64,000 bases of DNA from Roseobacter sp. CCS2 (GTDB lineage: Bacteria; Pseudomonadota; Alphaproteobacteria; Rhodobacterales; Rhodobacteraceae), in contig NZ_AAYB01000004.1 in the NCBI RefSeq assembly GCF_000169435.1, positions 62,001 through 126,000 on the forward strand, read 5' to 3'. Positions 55,203 through 64,000 of this stretch are shown here, piece after piece. Position 1 is the stretch's first letter; every line of letters begins with the position of its first letter. The notes below the pieces were generated by a model that worked only from the letters and a program-made list of their open reading frames with translations, did not search any database and was not told where the DNA came from. The position numbers and the translations under genes are program-made.

Positions 55203-56171
55203 TCAGGTCTCGATATGACCGTATTTGGTGCCCGCACTTGGGTCTTTCTTCGACCAGTCACGCTTGACCCCCAGAACCAGCAAGATAGCAGAGGCGACAA
55301 AGATCGACGAATAGGTCCCGATCAAAACGCCCCACATCATCGCAAAGACAAAACCGCGGATCACATCGCCACCAAGTGTGAACAAGGCCAGCAAGGCCAG
55401 CATTGTGGTAACCGAGGTCATCAAGGTCCGGCTAAGCGTTTCATTGATCGAAACGTTCAAAACCTCTTTGAGGTCCTTTTTCTTGTACTTGCGCAGGTTT
55501 TCCCGCACGCGGTCAAACACAATCACCGTATCGTTGATCGAATACCCCACAATGGTCAGCAACGCCGCGATAATCGCCAGATCAAACTTGATCTGCAATT
55601 CCGAGAATATCCCAATCGTGAGGATCACATCGTGCGACAGCGCCAGCACAGCGCCGACAGCAAACTGCCATTCAAAGCGCAGCCAGATATACAGCAAGAT
55701 CGCAATAACCGCCAAAGCCACGGCAATAATTGATGTCTGAATCAATTCGCCCGACACTTTTGGACCCACACTTTCGACCGACGGAAAGGCCATATCAGGA
55801 TCAATGGTGCGCAAGGCGGATTGAATAGCTTCGATTGTTTCAGATGCGATCCGCTCATCGCCCTCTTGCGCCTGAACACGCACAAGCGCCACATGCTGAT
55901 CTTCGTCAAAAAGCACGTCGTTCACCTCGGCGATCGAAATATCGCCCAATTCCAGCGTTTCCAGCGCAGCACGATAAGCCCCCACATCAACAGGGATCGC
56001 ACTATCAGTCCGGATGCTTGTCCCGCCTGTGAAATCAATACCAAAGTTCAGGCCTTGGATCAGGAAAGACGCAAAAGCGATGACCATCGCCACCATAGAA
56101 ATGCCCAGCCAGATCCGCGCCCGGCTAAAGAAATCTATCGATGTATTTTCGCGAACCAGTCTTAGACGCAT
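55203..56171 (-). CDS. secF: Protein translocase subunit SecF
   Basis: A 322-residue RND-type membrane subunit that with SecD uses the proton gradient to complete export. Six helices; the signature GIDFTGGTSIR lies in the first periplasmic entry and NDTVIVFDRVRENLRKYK in the cytoplasmic loop before the last helices, with SINETLSRTLMTSVTT. Starts one base after the secD stop. Confidence 0.96.
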   Translation of the reverse strand: MRLRLVRENTSIDFFSRARIWLGISMVAMVIAFASFLIQGLNFGIDFTGGTSIRTDSAIPVDVGAYRAALETLELGDISIAEVNDVLFDEDQHVALVRVQAQEGDERIASETIEAIQSALRTIDPDMAFPSVESVGPKVSGELIQTSIIAVALAVIAILLYIWLRFEWQFAVGAVLALSHDVILTIGIFSELQIKFDLAIIAALLTIVGYSINDTVIVFDRVRENLRKYKKKDLKEVLNVSINETLSRTLMTSVTTMLALLALFTLGGDVIRGFVFAMMWGVLIGTYSSIFVASAILLVLGVKRDWSKKDPSAGTKYGHIET

Positions 56172-56172
56172 A

Positions 56173-57834
56173 TCAAACCTCGATTGTCTTAGGGCGGGTG
56201 CGCGAGAACCAGATCACGATCAGTGACCGGGTAACAAAGATCGCGGTGAAAACAGATGTCATGATCCCAAACATCAGCGTCCAGGCAAAGCCCTGCACGG
56301 GGCCAGACCCCATAACAAGCAAGATCACAGCCGTGATAAACGTGGTGATGTTGGCGTCGATGATGGACGACAGCGCCTTTTCATAGCCCAGCTCAATCGC
56401 GCGCGCGGGGCCTTTGGCGGTTTTCAACTCTTCACGGATCCGTTCAAACACGATCACATTGGCGTCCACCGCCATACCGATGGTCAGCACGATCCCCGCA
56501 ATACCGGGCAAAGTCAGCGTGGCACCCACAATACTAAGCAAGCCAAAGATCAGTGCCACGTTGATCACCAATGCGATATTGGCAAACACACCAAACAAAC
56601 CGTAGCTCAGGATCATATACACAAGGATCGCAATACCCGCGACGATACAGGCAATCTGCCCGGCCGCGATACTATCTGCACCCAATTCCGGGCCAACGGT
56701 CCGTTCTTCAAGGAACTCCAGTTCGGCAGGCAAAGCACCCGCACGTAGCAAAACAGCAAGGTTCGTGGCTTCCTCGACTGTAAAGTTACCGGTGATAATG
56801 CCGGACCCACCCGGAATATGGCTTTGGATTGTCGGGGCGGAAATGACTTCGCTATCCAGCACAATCGCAAAGGGGCGGCCAATGTTTTCCAGCGTGTAAT
56901 CACCAAACTCGCGCGCGGCTGATGTATTGAACCGGAAAGCAACCGCAGGGCGCCCGTTCTGGTCAAAATCAAGCTGGGCATTCTCAAGATCTTCGCCCGT
57001 CACAACGGGACGGCGTTGCACAATGTAATACTGCCCCGGCGTATCCAGCGACGGCAGAATGATGTTGCCCGTTCCGGGGCGTGCGTCAGGATCGGATGTC
57101 GGACTGATAACAGGATTGAACGTCAACTGCGCGGTTGTCCCCAGCAGTTCAATAATCTCGTTCGCCGATCCCACGCCGGGAACCTGCACCAGAATACGCT
57201 CTGACCCCTGCCGTTGGATAGTTGGTTCGCGCGTGCCGACTTCATCAATACGGCGGCGGATGATCTCAAGCGTTTGCATGATCGTGCGCTCGTTCATCGC
57301 GGCAATCTCTGCTTCGCTTAAGGTGATGGTCAGGACGGCACCATTCAGGCGGACATCAATATTGGTCGAAGCTGCACCAGTGAAGGATGCAACAGGCGTT
57401 GCCAGCCCGCGTACAATCTCAAACGCGCGGGCCGCACCTGCCGGTTCTGAAATACGGATACGCAATTCTGTGGGCGGGCTGTCGAGTTGCTCAAAAAAGC
57501 CGATCGTCTGGGTTTCAAGCCGCAGCGCATCGCGCACGGTCGGCCAGAAGCCGTCTATGAATGACACATGCACATCCTCAACCTGCACTTCGACCAGCAG
57601 GTGCGCACCACCGCGCAGATCAAGGCCAAGGTTCACAAGGTTGGAAGGCAAAAAGCTGGGCCACTGGGCCGCATCGGCCTCAAGCTCTGCGTTGGTGACG
57701 CCAGTTTCAATCTCTGCCATCGCATCATTATGCGTTTCGACCCGGCCATAAAAACCGTTGGGCATCGCAAAGGTCAAACCAACGATAACCGTCAGCCAGA
57801 TCATCACAAGCTTGGGGAACGAAATGTTAAGCAT
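56173..57834 (-). CDS. secD: Protein translocase subunit SecD
   Basis: A 553-residue partner of SecF with a large periplasmic P1 domain. Signatures: LGLDLRGGAHLLVEVQ near residue 75, RRIDEVGTREPTIQRQGSERI, and the membrane part with GMAVDANVIVFERIREELK. Start MLNISFPKLVMIWLTVIVG. It is 25 bases downstream of yajC. Confidence 0.97.
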   Translation of the reverse strand: MLNISFPKLVMIWLTVIVGLTFAMPNGFYGRVETHNDAMAEIETGVTNAELEADAAQWPSFLPSNLVNLGLDLRGGAHLLVEVQVEDVHVSFIDGFWPTVRDALRLETQTIGFFEQLDSPPTELRIRISEPAGAARAFEIVRGLATPVASFTGAASTNIDVRLNGAVLTITLSEAEIAAMNERTIMQTLEIIRRRIDEVGTREPTIQRQGSERILVQVPGVGSANEIIELLGTTAQLTFNPVISPTSDPDARPGTGNIILPSLDTPGQYYIVQRRPVVTGEDLENAQLDFDQNGRPAVAFRFNTSAAREFGDYTLENIGRPFAIVLDSEVISAPTIQSHIPGGSGIITGNFTVEEATNLAVLLRAGALPAELEFLEERTVGPELGADSIAAGQIACIVAGIAILVYMILSYGLFGVFANIALVINVALIFGLLSIVGATLTLPGIAGIVLTIGMAVDANVIVFERIREELKTAKGPARAIELGYEKALSSIIDANITTFITAVILLVMGSGPVQGFAWTLMFGIMTSVFTAIFVTRSLIVIWFSRTRPKTIEV

Positions 57835-57859
57835 AGAGCCTGCCTCGCCGGCGAAATGT

Positions 57860-58144
57860 TTAGGTTTTTGCCGGTTCGGTCTTATTGATCACGGTTGCAA
57901 TCGTGGATTTGACCACGCGCACTTTCACGTCCTTGGCAATTTCGACTTCAACTTCGTTGCTGTCGTCCTCTTTGACCTTCACGATCTTACCGACAACACC
58001 GCCTTGGGTGATAATCTGATCACCGCGGCGCAGACCTTCCAGCATTGTGGCGTGTTGTTTCAGCTTTTTCTGCTGCGGGCGGATCAACAGGAAGTACATG
58101 ATCGCAAAGATCAGTAGCAGCATGATTAGGTCTTCGGCTCTCAT
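57860..58144 (-). CDS. yajC: Preprotein translocase subunit YajC
   Basis: A 94-residue single-pass membrane protein of the Sec holotranslocon. One N-terminal helix ([20 protein letters not shown]) and the cytosolic domain with [20 protein letters not shown]. The start at 58144 follows AAGGG by seven bases; the longer frame has no family support. First gene of the yajC-secDF-ccm block. Confidence 0.95.
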   Translation of the reverse strand: MRAEDLIMLLLIFAIMYFLLIRPQQKKLKQHATMLEGLRRGDQIITQGGVVGKIVKVKEDDSNEVEVEIAKDVKVRVVKSTIATVINKTEPAKT

Positions 58145-58379
58145 ATTCCATCCCTTTTGGTCGTGCGGCGTTTGCGCCTTGGAAACTTGCGGCACATTAT
58201 GTCCGGCACCCATGATTGGCAACCGCGATTGGCGCGGTTTTGATCAGGCTTTCATGCGATATGGGGGCAGCACAAAGGGAAAGCAATCGCCAACCGCGAT
58301 ATCAGCGCATTTCCCAGTTCACTTGGGCCCCGCAATCGGGCATATGACGCGCACCACACAACGCAAAAGGACCGATGCC

Positions 58380-59672
58380 ATGCATGACATTCGCACAATC
58401 CGTGACAACCCCGCCGCTTTTGATGCGGCTTTGTCACGTCGTGGGAACGCACCGGTATCATCCCAAATTCTGGCACTGGACGAGGCGCGGCGCGCCAAGA
58501 TTTTGGCGGCTGAAACAGCACAGGCCGAAGCCAACAAAGCCGCAAAAGAGGTCGGTGCCGCCAAAGGCCGCGGTGATGAGGACGAATTTGCACGCCTGCG
58601 CGCATTGGTGGGTGAAAAGAAAGCCGAAATCGCCGCTCTGAATGATGAGGCAAAGGCCCAAGACGCCGCCCTGACCGATATGTTGATGGGTATTCCAAAC
58701 CTGCCCGATGCCAGCATTCCCGATGGCGATGATGAGGACGATAACGTCGAAATCCATCGCCATGGCACGCCCCGCACCCTTGATTTTGATCCGCTTGAGC
58801 ATTTTGACATTCCCGCCATCCGCCCCGGCATGGATTTTGAAACCGCTGCCAAACTTTCTGGCAGCCGCTTTGTTTTGTTGTCCGGCGCTGTCGCCCGCCT
58901 GCACCGCGCGCTGGCGCAATTCATGTTGGATGTGCACGTCGAAGAACACGGGCTGCTTGAGACGATCACGCCCGTGCTGGTGCGCGAAGAAATGATGTAT
59001 GGCACAGGCCAGCTGCCAAAGTTTGGCGAAGACAGCTATCAGACCACCAACGGATGGTGGCTGATCCCAACGGCAGAGGTCACGTTGACCAATATCGTCA
59101 ATGGCTTGACCGTTGACGAAAGCTATCTGCCCCGCCGCTATGTCGCCCACACGCAATGTTTCCGGTCAGAGGCCGGGTCAGCAGGCCGCGACACATCGGG
59201 CATGCTGCGCCAACACCAGTTTGAAAAAGTCGAAATGGTCAGCGTGACAAAGCCTGAGGACAGTGCCGCGGAACACGACCGCATGACCGGCTGCGCCCAA
59301 GCGATCCTTGAAAAGCTGGAATTGCCCTACCGCACGGTTGTGCTGTGCACCGGTGATCTGGGCTTCGGCATGACAAAAACCCACGATATCGAAGTCTGGC
59401 TGCCCGGGCAGAACACCTACCGCGAGATTAGTTCCGTGTCGGTCGCGGGCGATTATCAGGCGCGCCGGATGAACGCGCGGTTCAAACCCGAAGCCGGGGG
59501 TAAACCGCAGTTTGTGCACACGCTGAACGGGTCAGGTCTGGCCGTTGGCCGCGCACTGATTGCGGTGGTGGAAAACGGGCAGCAGGCAGATGGGTCCGTC
59601 GATCTGCCAGCGGCACTGCATCCTTATTTACGTGGCAAAACCCGGATCGACGCCGACGGTCAACTGGTCTGA
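58380..59672 (+). CDS. serS: Seryl-tRNA synthetase
   Basis: A 430-residue class II synthetase. The N-terminal tRNA-binding coiled coil covers about 25-110 ([20 protein letters not shown]). Motif 2 region is [25 protein letters not shown] and motif 3 is [17 protein letters not shown]. Start at 58380 ([18 protein letters not shown]) has AAGGA eight bases upstream. Its 3' end overlaps the convergent DUF2235 gene by 13 bases. Confidence 0.97.
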   Translation: MHDIRTIRDNPAAFDAALSRRGNAPVSSQILALDEARRAKILAAETAQAEANKAAKEVGAAKGRGDEDEFARLRALVGEKKAEIAALNDEAKAQDAALTDMLMGIPNLPDASIPDGDDEDDNVEIHRHGTPRTLDFDPLEHFDIPAIRPGMDFETAAKLSGSRFVLLSGAVARLHRALAQFMLDVHVEEHGLLETITPVLVREEMMYGTGQLPKFGEDSYQTTNGWWLIPTAEVTLTNIVNGLTVDESYLPRRYVAHTQCFRSEAGSAGRDTSGMLRQHQFEKVEMVSVTKPEDSAAEHDRMTGCAQAILEKLELPYRTVVLCTGDLGFGMTKTHDIEVWLPGQNTYREISSVSVAGDYQARRMNARFKPEAGGKPQFVHTLNGSGLAVGRALIAVVENGQQADGSVDLPAALHPYLRGKTRIDADGQLV

Positions 59673-60937
59673 TCATCTGACGGAAGTGCCGCATTGCGCG
59701 GCGCTTCCCACCCGCGCGGGCGCAAGGTGCTGTCAACCTCATGGGTGGGGCCTGCGTCACGCGCAATCAAGAAATCGCGCAATGCCGCAAGCTCTGACGC
59801 GGCGCGCCCTTCCAGATCATCTTTCACAAAATTCAATGATGCCGGGCGATAACCGGGGTCAGCGTTAAGCCGATCCAGTGTTGCGACCGCGATATCTTCG
59901 ACCTCTTTGGGGCCATCACGATCGGTCTGCAGTCCATTCAACAGCAATCCAGACAGTCCGACAGGGCCAAATTTGTTATCCAGCGCCTCTTTGACCGGAT
60001 CAAAGCGGATCGCGACACGGTCAAATTCACCCCAATCAATGCGCAAGCCAGCGTTCTCGGCGCCCTTTGTGACCCAAATCAAAGGAACCGACGACAGCCC
60101 GACCCGTGATCCACCGCCACCCACTGATCCATGGTTTCCCGGAAACCACTGCTGCATATATAATGGCGTCTCGCGGGTCTCATCCCCGTCGTTCAGCCGA
60201 TCCAAATTGGCCCAGGGTGCTGCCGGAAACGTTTTGCGCCGCTCATCAATGGCAATTGCATGACGGGCCGCACTTACAGACCGGCTGAGGTCGGCATCAT
60301 GGAACTGATATTGCGCATTGAACCTTTTGGCACCCGGTAAAAATGCGGGAATACCAAGCGCTTTGACCGTATCCCAAATACCAAGATAGGCAATCTTAAG
60401 ATTGACCGCCCCGGTATCACCGCGATCTATGCGCCATTTGAACTCAGCATCGCTGGTCGCCGTGTAAGGCGCAAAATCCTCGCGGAACAGGTAACTTGAT
60501 GGGTCATCAGGCTTGGTGTCTTTATCACGGCTAACATAGCGGGCAATCGCCTGCGGTATGCGCCCGATATGGCGACGTGGTGGGATGCCGCACGATCTGA
60601 TCAAACCCGCCAAAGACCGGGCGGCAAAACCACCCCGCGAGAACCCGAAGATATAAATCTCATCCCCCGGCTCATAGGCGAACACAAGGTCGCGATACAC
60701 GTCCTCGATCAGGTTCAGCACGCCCCAGCCAAGCGCGCCGCCAAAAATTGTATCCATCTTCCGGCCCAGCCAGTTATTGCCAGTACCTGACCCAACGCCG
60801 GGCGAATAAATGACTTGCTGTGTGTTACCGTCTGCATCGCTGCCAAAGATACAACGCGACATGCGCACCACATTCGTGGGGTGTTCGGCATCGGGCCTAT
60901 TCCACGTTCCATCAATGAAAATCGCTATCCGTTTCAT
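59660..60937 (-). CDS. DUF2235 alpha/beta hydrolase
   Basis: A 425-residue DUF2235 protein, the hydrolase fold shared with some type VI secretion phospholipase effectors (Tle class). The nucleophile elbow is [19 protein letters not shown] (about Ser100); the N-terminus [15 protein letters not shown] is diagnostic. Start chosen at 60937, seven bases after AAAGG. No type VI genes or immunity gene are adjacent, so an effector role is not supported here; a housekeeping lipid hydrolase is equally possible. Confidence 0.88.
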   Translation of the reverse strand: MKRIAIFIDGTWNRPDAEHPTNVVRMSRCIFGSDADGNTQQVIYSPGVGSGTGNNWLGRKMDTIFGGALGWGVLNLIEDVYRDLVFAYEPGDEIYIFGFSRGGFAARSLAGLIRSCGIPPRRHIGRIPQAIARYVSRDKDTKPDDPSSYLFREDFAPYTATSDAEFKWRIDRGDTGAVNLKIAYLGIWDTVKALGIPAFLPGAKRFNAQYQFHDADLSRSVSAARHAIAIDERRKTFPAAPWANLDRLNDGDETRETPLYMQQWFPGNHGSVGGGGSRVGLSSVPLIWVTKGAENAGLRIDWGEFDRVAIRFDPVKEALDNKFGPVGLSGLLLNGLQTDRDGPKEVEDIAVATLDRLNADPGYRPASLNFVKDDLEGRAASELAALRDFLIARDAGPTHEVDSTLRPRGWEAPRNAALPSDDQTS

Positions 60938-61038
60938 ACTAATACCTTTCCGTTGAATGCCACGATGCTGACCCAAGGTCAGTCACCGGACAAGTCCGCT
61001 TTTCCCGACCTTGCGATGGAACCGGATCAAACTGCACT

Positions 61039-61770
61039 ATGTTGATAGATATGAAACAGATTTACGCCCTCCTCACCCTTATCTTTACCGCGACTTTTGT
61101 AATCTCGCCGTTTTTGACCGCACCCTTCAGCGGCTTTCAGGCCGATCAATTGCCGATCCCGCAGGTTGATCCACCAATCCAGCCCGCAGGATATGCATTC
61201 GCGATCTGGGGTCTGATCTATGGCTGGCTGGCGGTGTCGGCGGTTTATGGTATCGTAAAACGCGCTGAAGATACCGCGTGGGACTTTGCCCGCAAGCCGC
61301 TGATCCTTAGCCTGGCAGTTGGCACAACGTGGCTTTCGGTCGCGAACGCCAGCGCTGTCTGGGCGACAGTCCTGATTTTCGTGATGGCCATCACCGCGAT
61401 CATCGCTTTGCTGCGCGCGCCTGCTACTGATCTATGGTGGTTCGCAGTGTCGGTTGGCATTTACGCAGGCTGGTTGACGGCGGCTTCATTTGTGTCGCTG
61501 GGCAGCACTGCGGCAGGATACGGCATACTGACCGATGCGATGGGCTGGGCCTATATCGGGATCACCGGTGCGTTGGTTGTCACTGGCATCGTTATGATGC
61601 GGCGCGCGGCGGCACCTTATGGGCTAACTGTGATCTGGGCGCTTGTCGGTATCATCGTGGGCAACGGTCTGACCACATGGACGGTATCGGCGCTAGCAGG
61701 TATTGGCATCGTCATCCTGCTGGGTCTGATTGCGGCGACACGCGCTAGCGGTCGGTCGGTCCCTTCTTAA
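61039..61770 (+). CDS. TspO/tryptophan-rich sensory-type membrane protein
   Basis: A 243-residue protein with about seven membrane helices and many tryptophans. The first half has [20 protein letters not shown], similar to TspO/MBR and related proteins; [20 protein letters not shown] is a further marker. It is longer than classical TspO (about 160). An inner ATG at 61051 ([10 protein letters not shown]) is an alternative start. Ligand unknown. Its end overlaps the convergent der by 26 bases. Confidence 0.7.
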   Translation: MLIDMKQIYALLTLIFTATFVISPFLTAPFSGFQADQLPIPQVDPPIQPAGYAFAIWGLIYGWLAVSAVYGIVKRAEDTAWDFARKPLILSLAVGTTWLSVANASAVWATVLIFVMAITAIIALLRAPATDLWWFAVSVGIYAGWLTAASFVSLGSTAAGYGILTDAMGWAYIGITGALVVTGIVMMRRAAAPYGLTVIWALVGIIVGNGLTTWTVSALAGIGIVILLGLIAATRASGRSVPS

Positions 61771-63202
61771 GGTGCTTTGACAGGCGCGACGGTTGCGAGG
61801 ACTTCTTGTCCTTGTAAGGATTCTTGTCGCCTTGATCGCGCAGAAACAGACGGATTGGCGTGCCGGGCATATCAAAATCAACGCGTAAGCCGTTGACAAG
61901 ATACCGCTTATAGCTTTCGGGCATCATATCAGGGTGCGAGGTCATCACCACAAACGCAGGCGGCCGCGTTTTCACTTGGGTCATATAGCGCATCTTGATG
62001 CGTTTCCCGCCCGGTGCGGGTGGCGGGTGCTGTTCCAGCATCCCCGTCAACCACCGGTTCAGATTGGCAGTGGACACACGACGGTTCCACACATCATGCG
62101 CGCGCATGATTGCTTGCTGCAAACGATCAAGGCCCTTGCCTGTCTTGGCCGACACAGTGACCAAAGGCGCGCCGCGCAATTGCGGAAGCAGGCGTTCAAA
62201 GTCCTGCCGCAACTCTTTCAGTTTGCTTTGCTTTTCAACTTCGACATCCCATTTGTTCACGGCCACAACAACGGCACGGCCTTCACGTTCAGCCAGATCA
62301 GCGATCCGCAGATCTTGCTGCTCAAACGGGATTTCAACGTCCAGCAAAACAACGACAACTTCGGCAAATTTCACGGCGCGCAGACCATCGGACACCGATA
62401 GCTTTTCCAGCTTTTCCTGCACCTTGGCCTTTTTGCGCATACCGGCGGTGTCAAAGATGCGCATCGGCACACCGCCCCAGTCCTGCTGAACCGAAATCGC
62501 ATCACGGGTAATCCCGGCCTCTGGACCAGTGAGCAAACGCTCTTCGCCAATGATCTTGTTGATCAGGGTGGATTTGCCCGCATTCGGGCGGCCCACAACG
62601 GCGATTTGCAAAGGCTTGGCGCGGGTCGGAACACGCGCTGCATCTTCATCATCCTCGCCGACATCCACATCGACCTCAGGCGCGTCAGCCGCAGCCTGTT
62701 CCGCGTGCGCATCAGCGATGGGGCGCAAGACATCCATCAATTCGCCCATGCCTTCGCCATGTTCAGCAGACATGCGGATCGGTTCGCCCAGACCCAGCGC
62801 ATAAGCTTCCAGGATTGATGCATCGGCGGCTTTGCCTTCGCCCTTATTGGCAGCCAAAATTACATTGGCGTTTTTCTTGCGCAGGATATCTGCAAACACC
62901 TCATCCGCTGGCAGCACCCCGGCGCGCGCGTCGATCATGAACAAGCACACATCGGCCATCTCAACCGCGCGTTCAGTCAAACGGCGCATGCGGCCTTGCA
63001 GGCTGTCGTCGGTTGCTTCTTCCAAACCGGCACTATCAATCACGGTGAAACGTAAATCGGCAATCCGCCCTTCGCCTTCGCGCAAATCACGCGTCACCCC
63101 CGGCTGGTCATCGACCAAGGCCAGTTTCTTGCCAACCAAACGGTTGAACAAGGTGGATTTGCCCACATTGGGACGACCCACAATCGCAAGGGTAAAGCTC
63201 AT
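61745..63202 (-). CDS. der: Ribosome biogenesis GTPase Der
   Basis: A 485-residue GTPase with two tandem G domains, needed for 50S assembly. G1 motifs are [12 protein letters not shown] (about 8-19) and [12 protein letters not shown] (about 210-221). NKxD appears as AANKGEG (degenerate) in the first domain and VNKWDVE in the second. A C-terminal KH-like domain ([20 protein letters not shown]) and a basic tail follow. An acidic linker ([13 protein letters not shown]) joins the domains. Confidence 0.96.
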   Translation of the reverse strand: MSFTLAIVGRPNVGKSTLFNRLVGKKLALVDDQPGVTRDLREGEGRIADLRFTVIDSAGLEEATDDSLQGRMRRLTERAVEMADVCLFMIDARAGVLPADEVFADILRKKNANVILAANKGEGKAADASILEAYALGLGEPIRMSAEHGEGMGELMDVLRPIADAHAEQAAADAPEVDVDVGEDDEDAARVPTRAKPLQIAVVGRPNAGKSTLINKIIGEERLLTGPEAGITRDAISVQQDWGGVPMRIFDTAGMRKKAKVQEKLEKLSVSDGLRAVKFAEVVVVLLDVEIPFEQQDLRIADLAEREGRAVVVAVNKWDVEVEKQSKLKELRQDFERLLPQLRGAPLVTVSAKTGKGLDRLQQAIMRAHDVWNRRVSTANLNRWLTGMLEQHPPPAPGGKRIKMRYMTQVKTRPPAFVVMTSHPDMMPESYKRYLVNGLRVDFDMPGTPIRLFLRDQGDKNPYKDKKSSQPSRLSKHLKKGPTDR

Positions 63203-63251
63203 GTCTATGGCTCCTGACGGCGTTCGCCTGCGCAGCTACACCACTTGCAGC

Positions 63252-64000
63252 TTAACGGAAAGCGTGCAATTGCCCGTTTTTGCTCAGGACGTAAAGGGTC
63301 TCACCGGCCACAACAGGACCTGACGCAGCGCCACCGGGCAGATCAATCTGACCAATAAGCGCACCAGAGGCCGGGTCAAACTGACGGATCAGACCATCAG
63401 AGGATGTCACTATCAAACGACCACCCGCCAGAACGGGACCATAATGGGCGAAGACACGCTTTTGACGTTGCGTGCGTTGTTCATCGTTAAACGTGGGCAT
63501 CGCGGTGCGCCAGATCGGGTCACCTGTATTGGCATCAAGCCGGACCAGTTCATTCAGATCATTGATCAAAAACACAGCGTTTCCCACAGGCCATACCGGG
63601 CTGACTGATCCTTCGGTTGCGGTCCACAGTCGTTCGCCATCATCCAGATTGATCGCAACAGTGCGACCACCAAAGTTGCCGATATAAACGCGGTTACCGA
63701 CAATTACCGGATCACCTGAAATGTCGCTGATCACACCAGCCGCATTTCCCACACGGTCACCGGATATGACCGTTGACCACCGGGTCAGACCACCGCGCGG
63801 ATAGGTCGTCAGCACCTCACCAGAAGGAAACGGAAAGACGACAAATTCGCCACTGACCGCAGGCGATGCGCCCCCCGCGAAATTCGCCGTTGACGGCGCG
63901 CCAGAGCGTTGCCACCGGATGCGACCGTTCGCTGTATCAAGCGCCCAAGCCGTGCTGTCACGCCCGACAACATACACCAGATCGCCACGCAGTGTTGGTG
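63252..64000 (-). CDS. bamB: Outer membrane assembly factor BamB-like PQQ-repeat protein (cut by window edge)
   Basis: The C-terminal about 249 codons of a beta-propeller protein; the N-terminus lies beyond base 64000 (frame stays open, reading PTLRGDLVYVVGRD at the edge). PQQ-type repeat cores are visible: RDSTAWALDTANGRIRWQRS, NLDDGERLWTATEGSVSPVW, RLDANTGDPIWRTAMP and QFDPASGALIGQIDLPGG. In alphaproteobacteria this gene beside der is BamB, a lipoprotein helping BamA insert outer membrane proteins. The signal peptide cannot be checked here. Confidence 0.85.
   Translation of the reverse strand, partial: PTLRGDLVYVVGRDSTAWALDTANGRIRWQRSGAPSTANFAGGASPAVSGEFVVFPFPSGEVLTTYPRGGLTRWSTVISGDRVGNAAGVISDISGDPVIVGNRVYIGNFGGRTVAINLDDGERLWTATEGSVSPVWPVGNAVFLINDLNELVRLDANTGDPIWRTAMPTFNDEQRTQRQKRVFAHYGPVLAGGRLIVTSSDGLIRQFDPASGALIGQIDLPGGAASGPVVAGETLYVLSKNGQLHAFR

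Noticed and set aside
59660-60937. Type VI effector-immunity pair at the DUF2235 gene
   Set aside because: No vgrG, PAAR, adaptor or immunity-like gene on either side; neighbours are serS and a membrane protein.

Overview
The window is chromosomal DNA from an alphaproteobacterium, very probably a marine Rhodobacteraceae (Roseobacter group) member. The pointers are a complete Rhodobacter-type gene transfer agent (GTA) cluster, a DddP-type DMSP lyase locus, a LuxI/LuxR quorum-sensing pair, the yajC-secDF-Mth938-ccm gene order and moderately high GC. I cannot name the genus. Coding density is high. No gap between genes exceeds 300 bases, and I saw no insertion sequence, CRISPR array, rRNA gene or integrase.

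Layout. 1-722 (-): 5' part of cysE and a small conserved protein. 719-14538 (-): GTA head and tail genes gp15 back to gp1 in the canonical order, all open, with a candidate promoter at 14624-14653. 14712-20375: mltG, fabF, acpP, fabG and fabD on the minus strand, with a secreted PilZ-like gene on the plus strand between fabF and acpP. 20525-23071: a cytochrome b561-YceI fusion, a separate YceI protein and a small membrane protein. 23201-24650: rpsF-rpsR-rplI with a structured leader. 24731-28954: a PPOX-family flavoprotein, cpdB, trigger factor and tRNA-Leu(UAG). 29041-32608: nnrD (minus), glnB-glnA (plus).

32734-42976 is more accessory: a coiled-coil trimeric-autotransporter-like protein with nested heptad repeats, a YejA-like solute-binding protein, a frameshifted dddP, a small lipoprotein, an EEP-family phosphatase/nuclease, an alpha/beta hydrolase-OsmC fusion, bioY, a DUF6314 protein and purB. 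43033-46181: luxI, luxR, a divergent protein that is only a LuxR ligand-binding domain, and fliG. 46221-48351: a three-gene nitrile hydratase/thiocyanate hydrolase locus with a split beta subunit, translationally coupled to an acyltransferase. 48353-52049: a DUF1223 protein and acnA.

52130-58144 (-) is a long co-directional export and cytochrome c maturation block: yajC-secD-secF-Mth938-ccmA-ccmB-ccmC-ccmD-ccmG. Then come serS, a DUF2235 hydrolase, a TspO-like membrane protein, der and the 3' part of bamB, which runs off the right edge.

The points most worth a second look are: the stand-alone LuxR sensor domain beside luxIR with 21-bp palindromes in both promoter regions; the split nitrile hydratase beta subunit, which matches the thiocyanate hydrolase layout; the single-base frameshift in dddP; the 203-bp same-strand overlap of GTA gp1 and gp2 together with a 10-bp inverted repeat around the GTA leader; the rpsF leader with two mutually exclusive pairings; and the hairpin covering the start codon of the coiled-coil protein.
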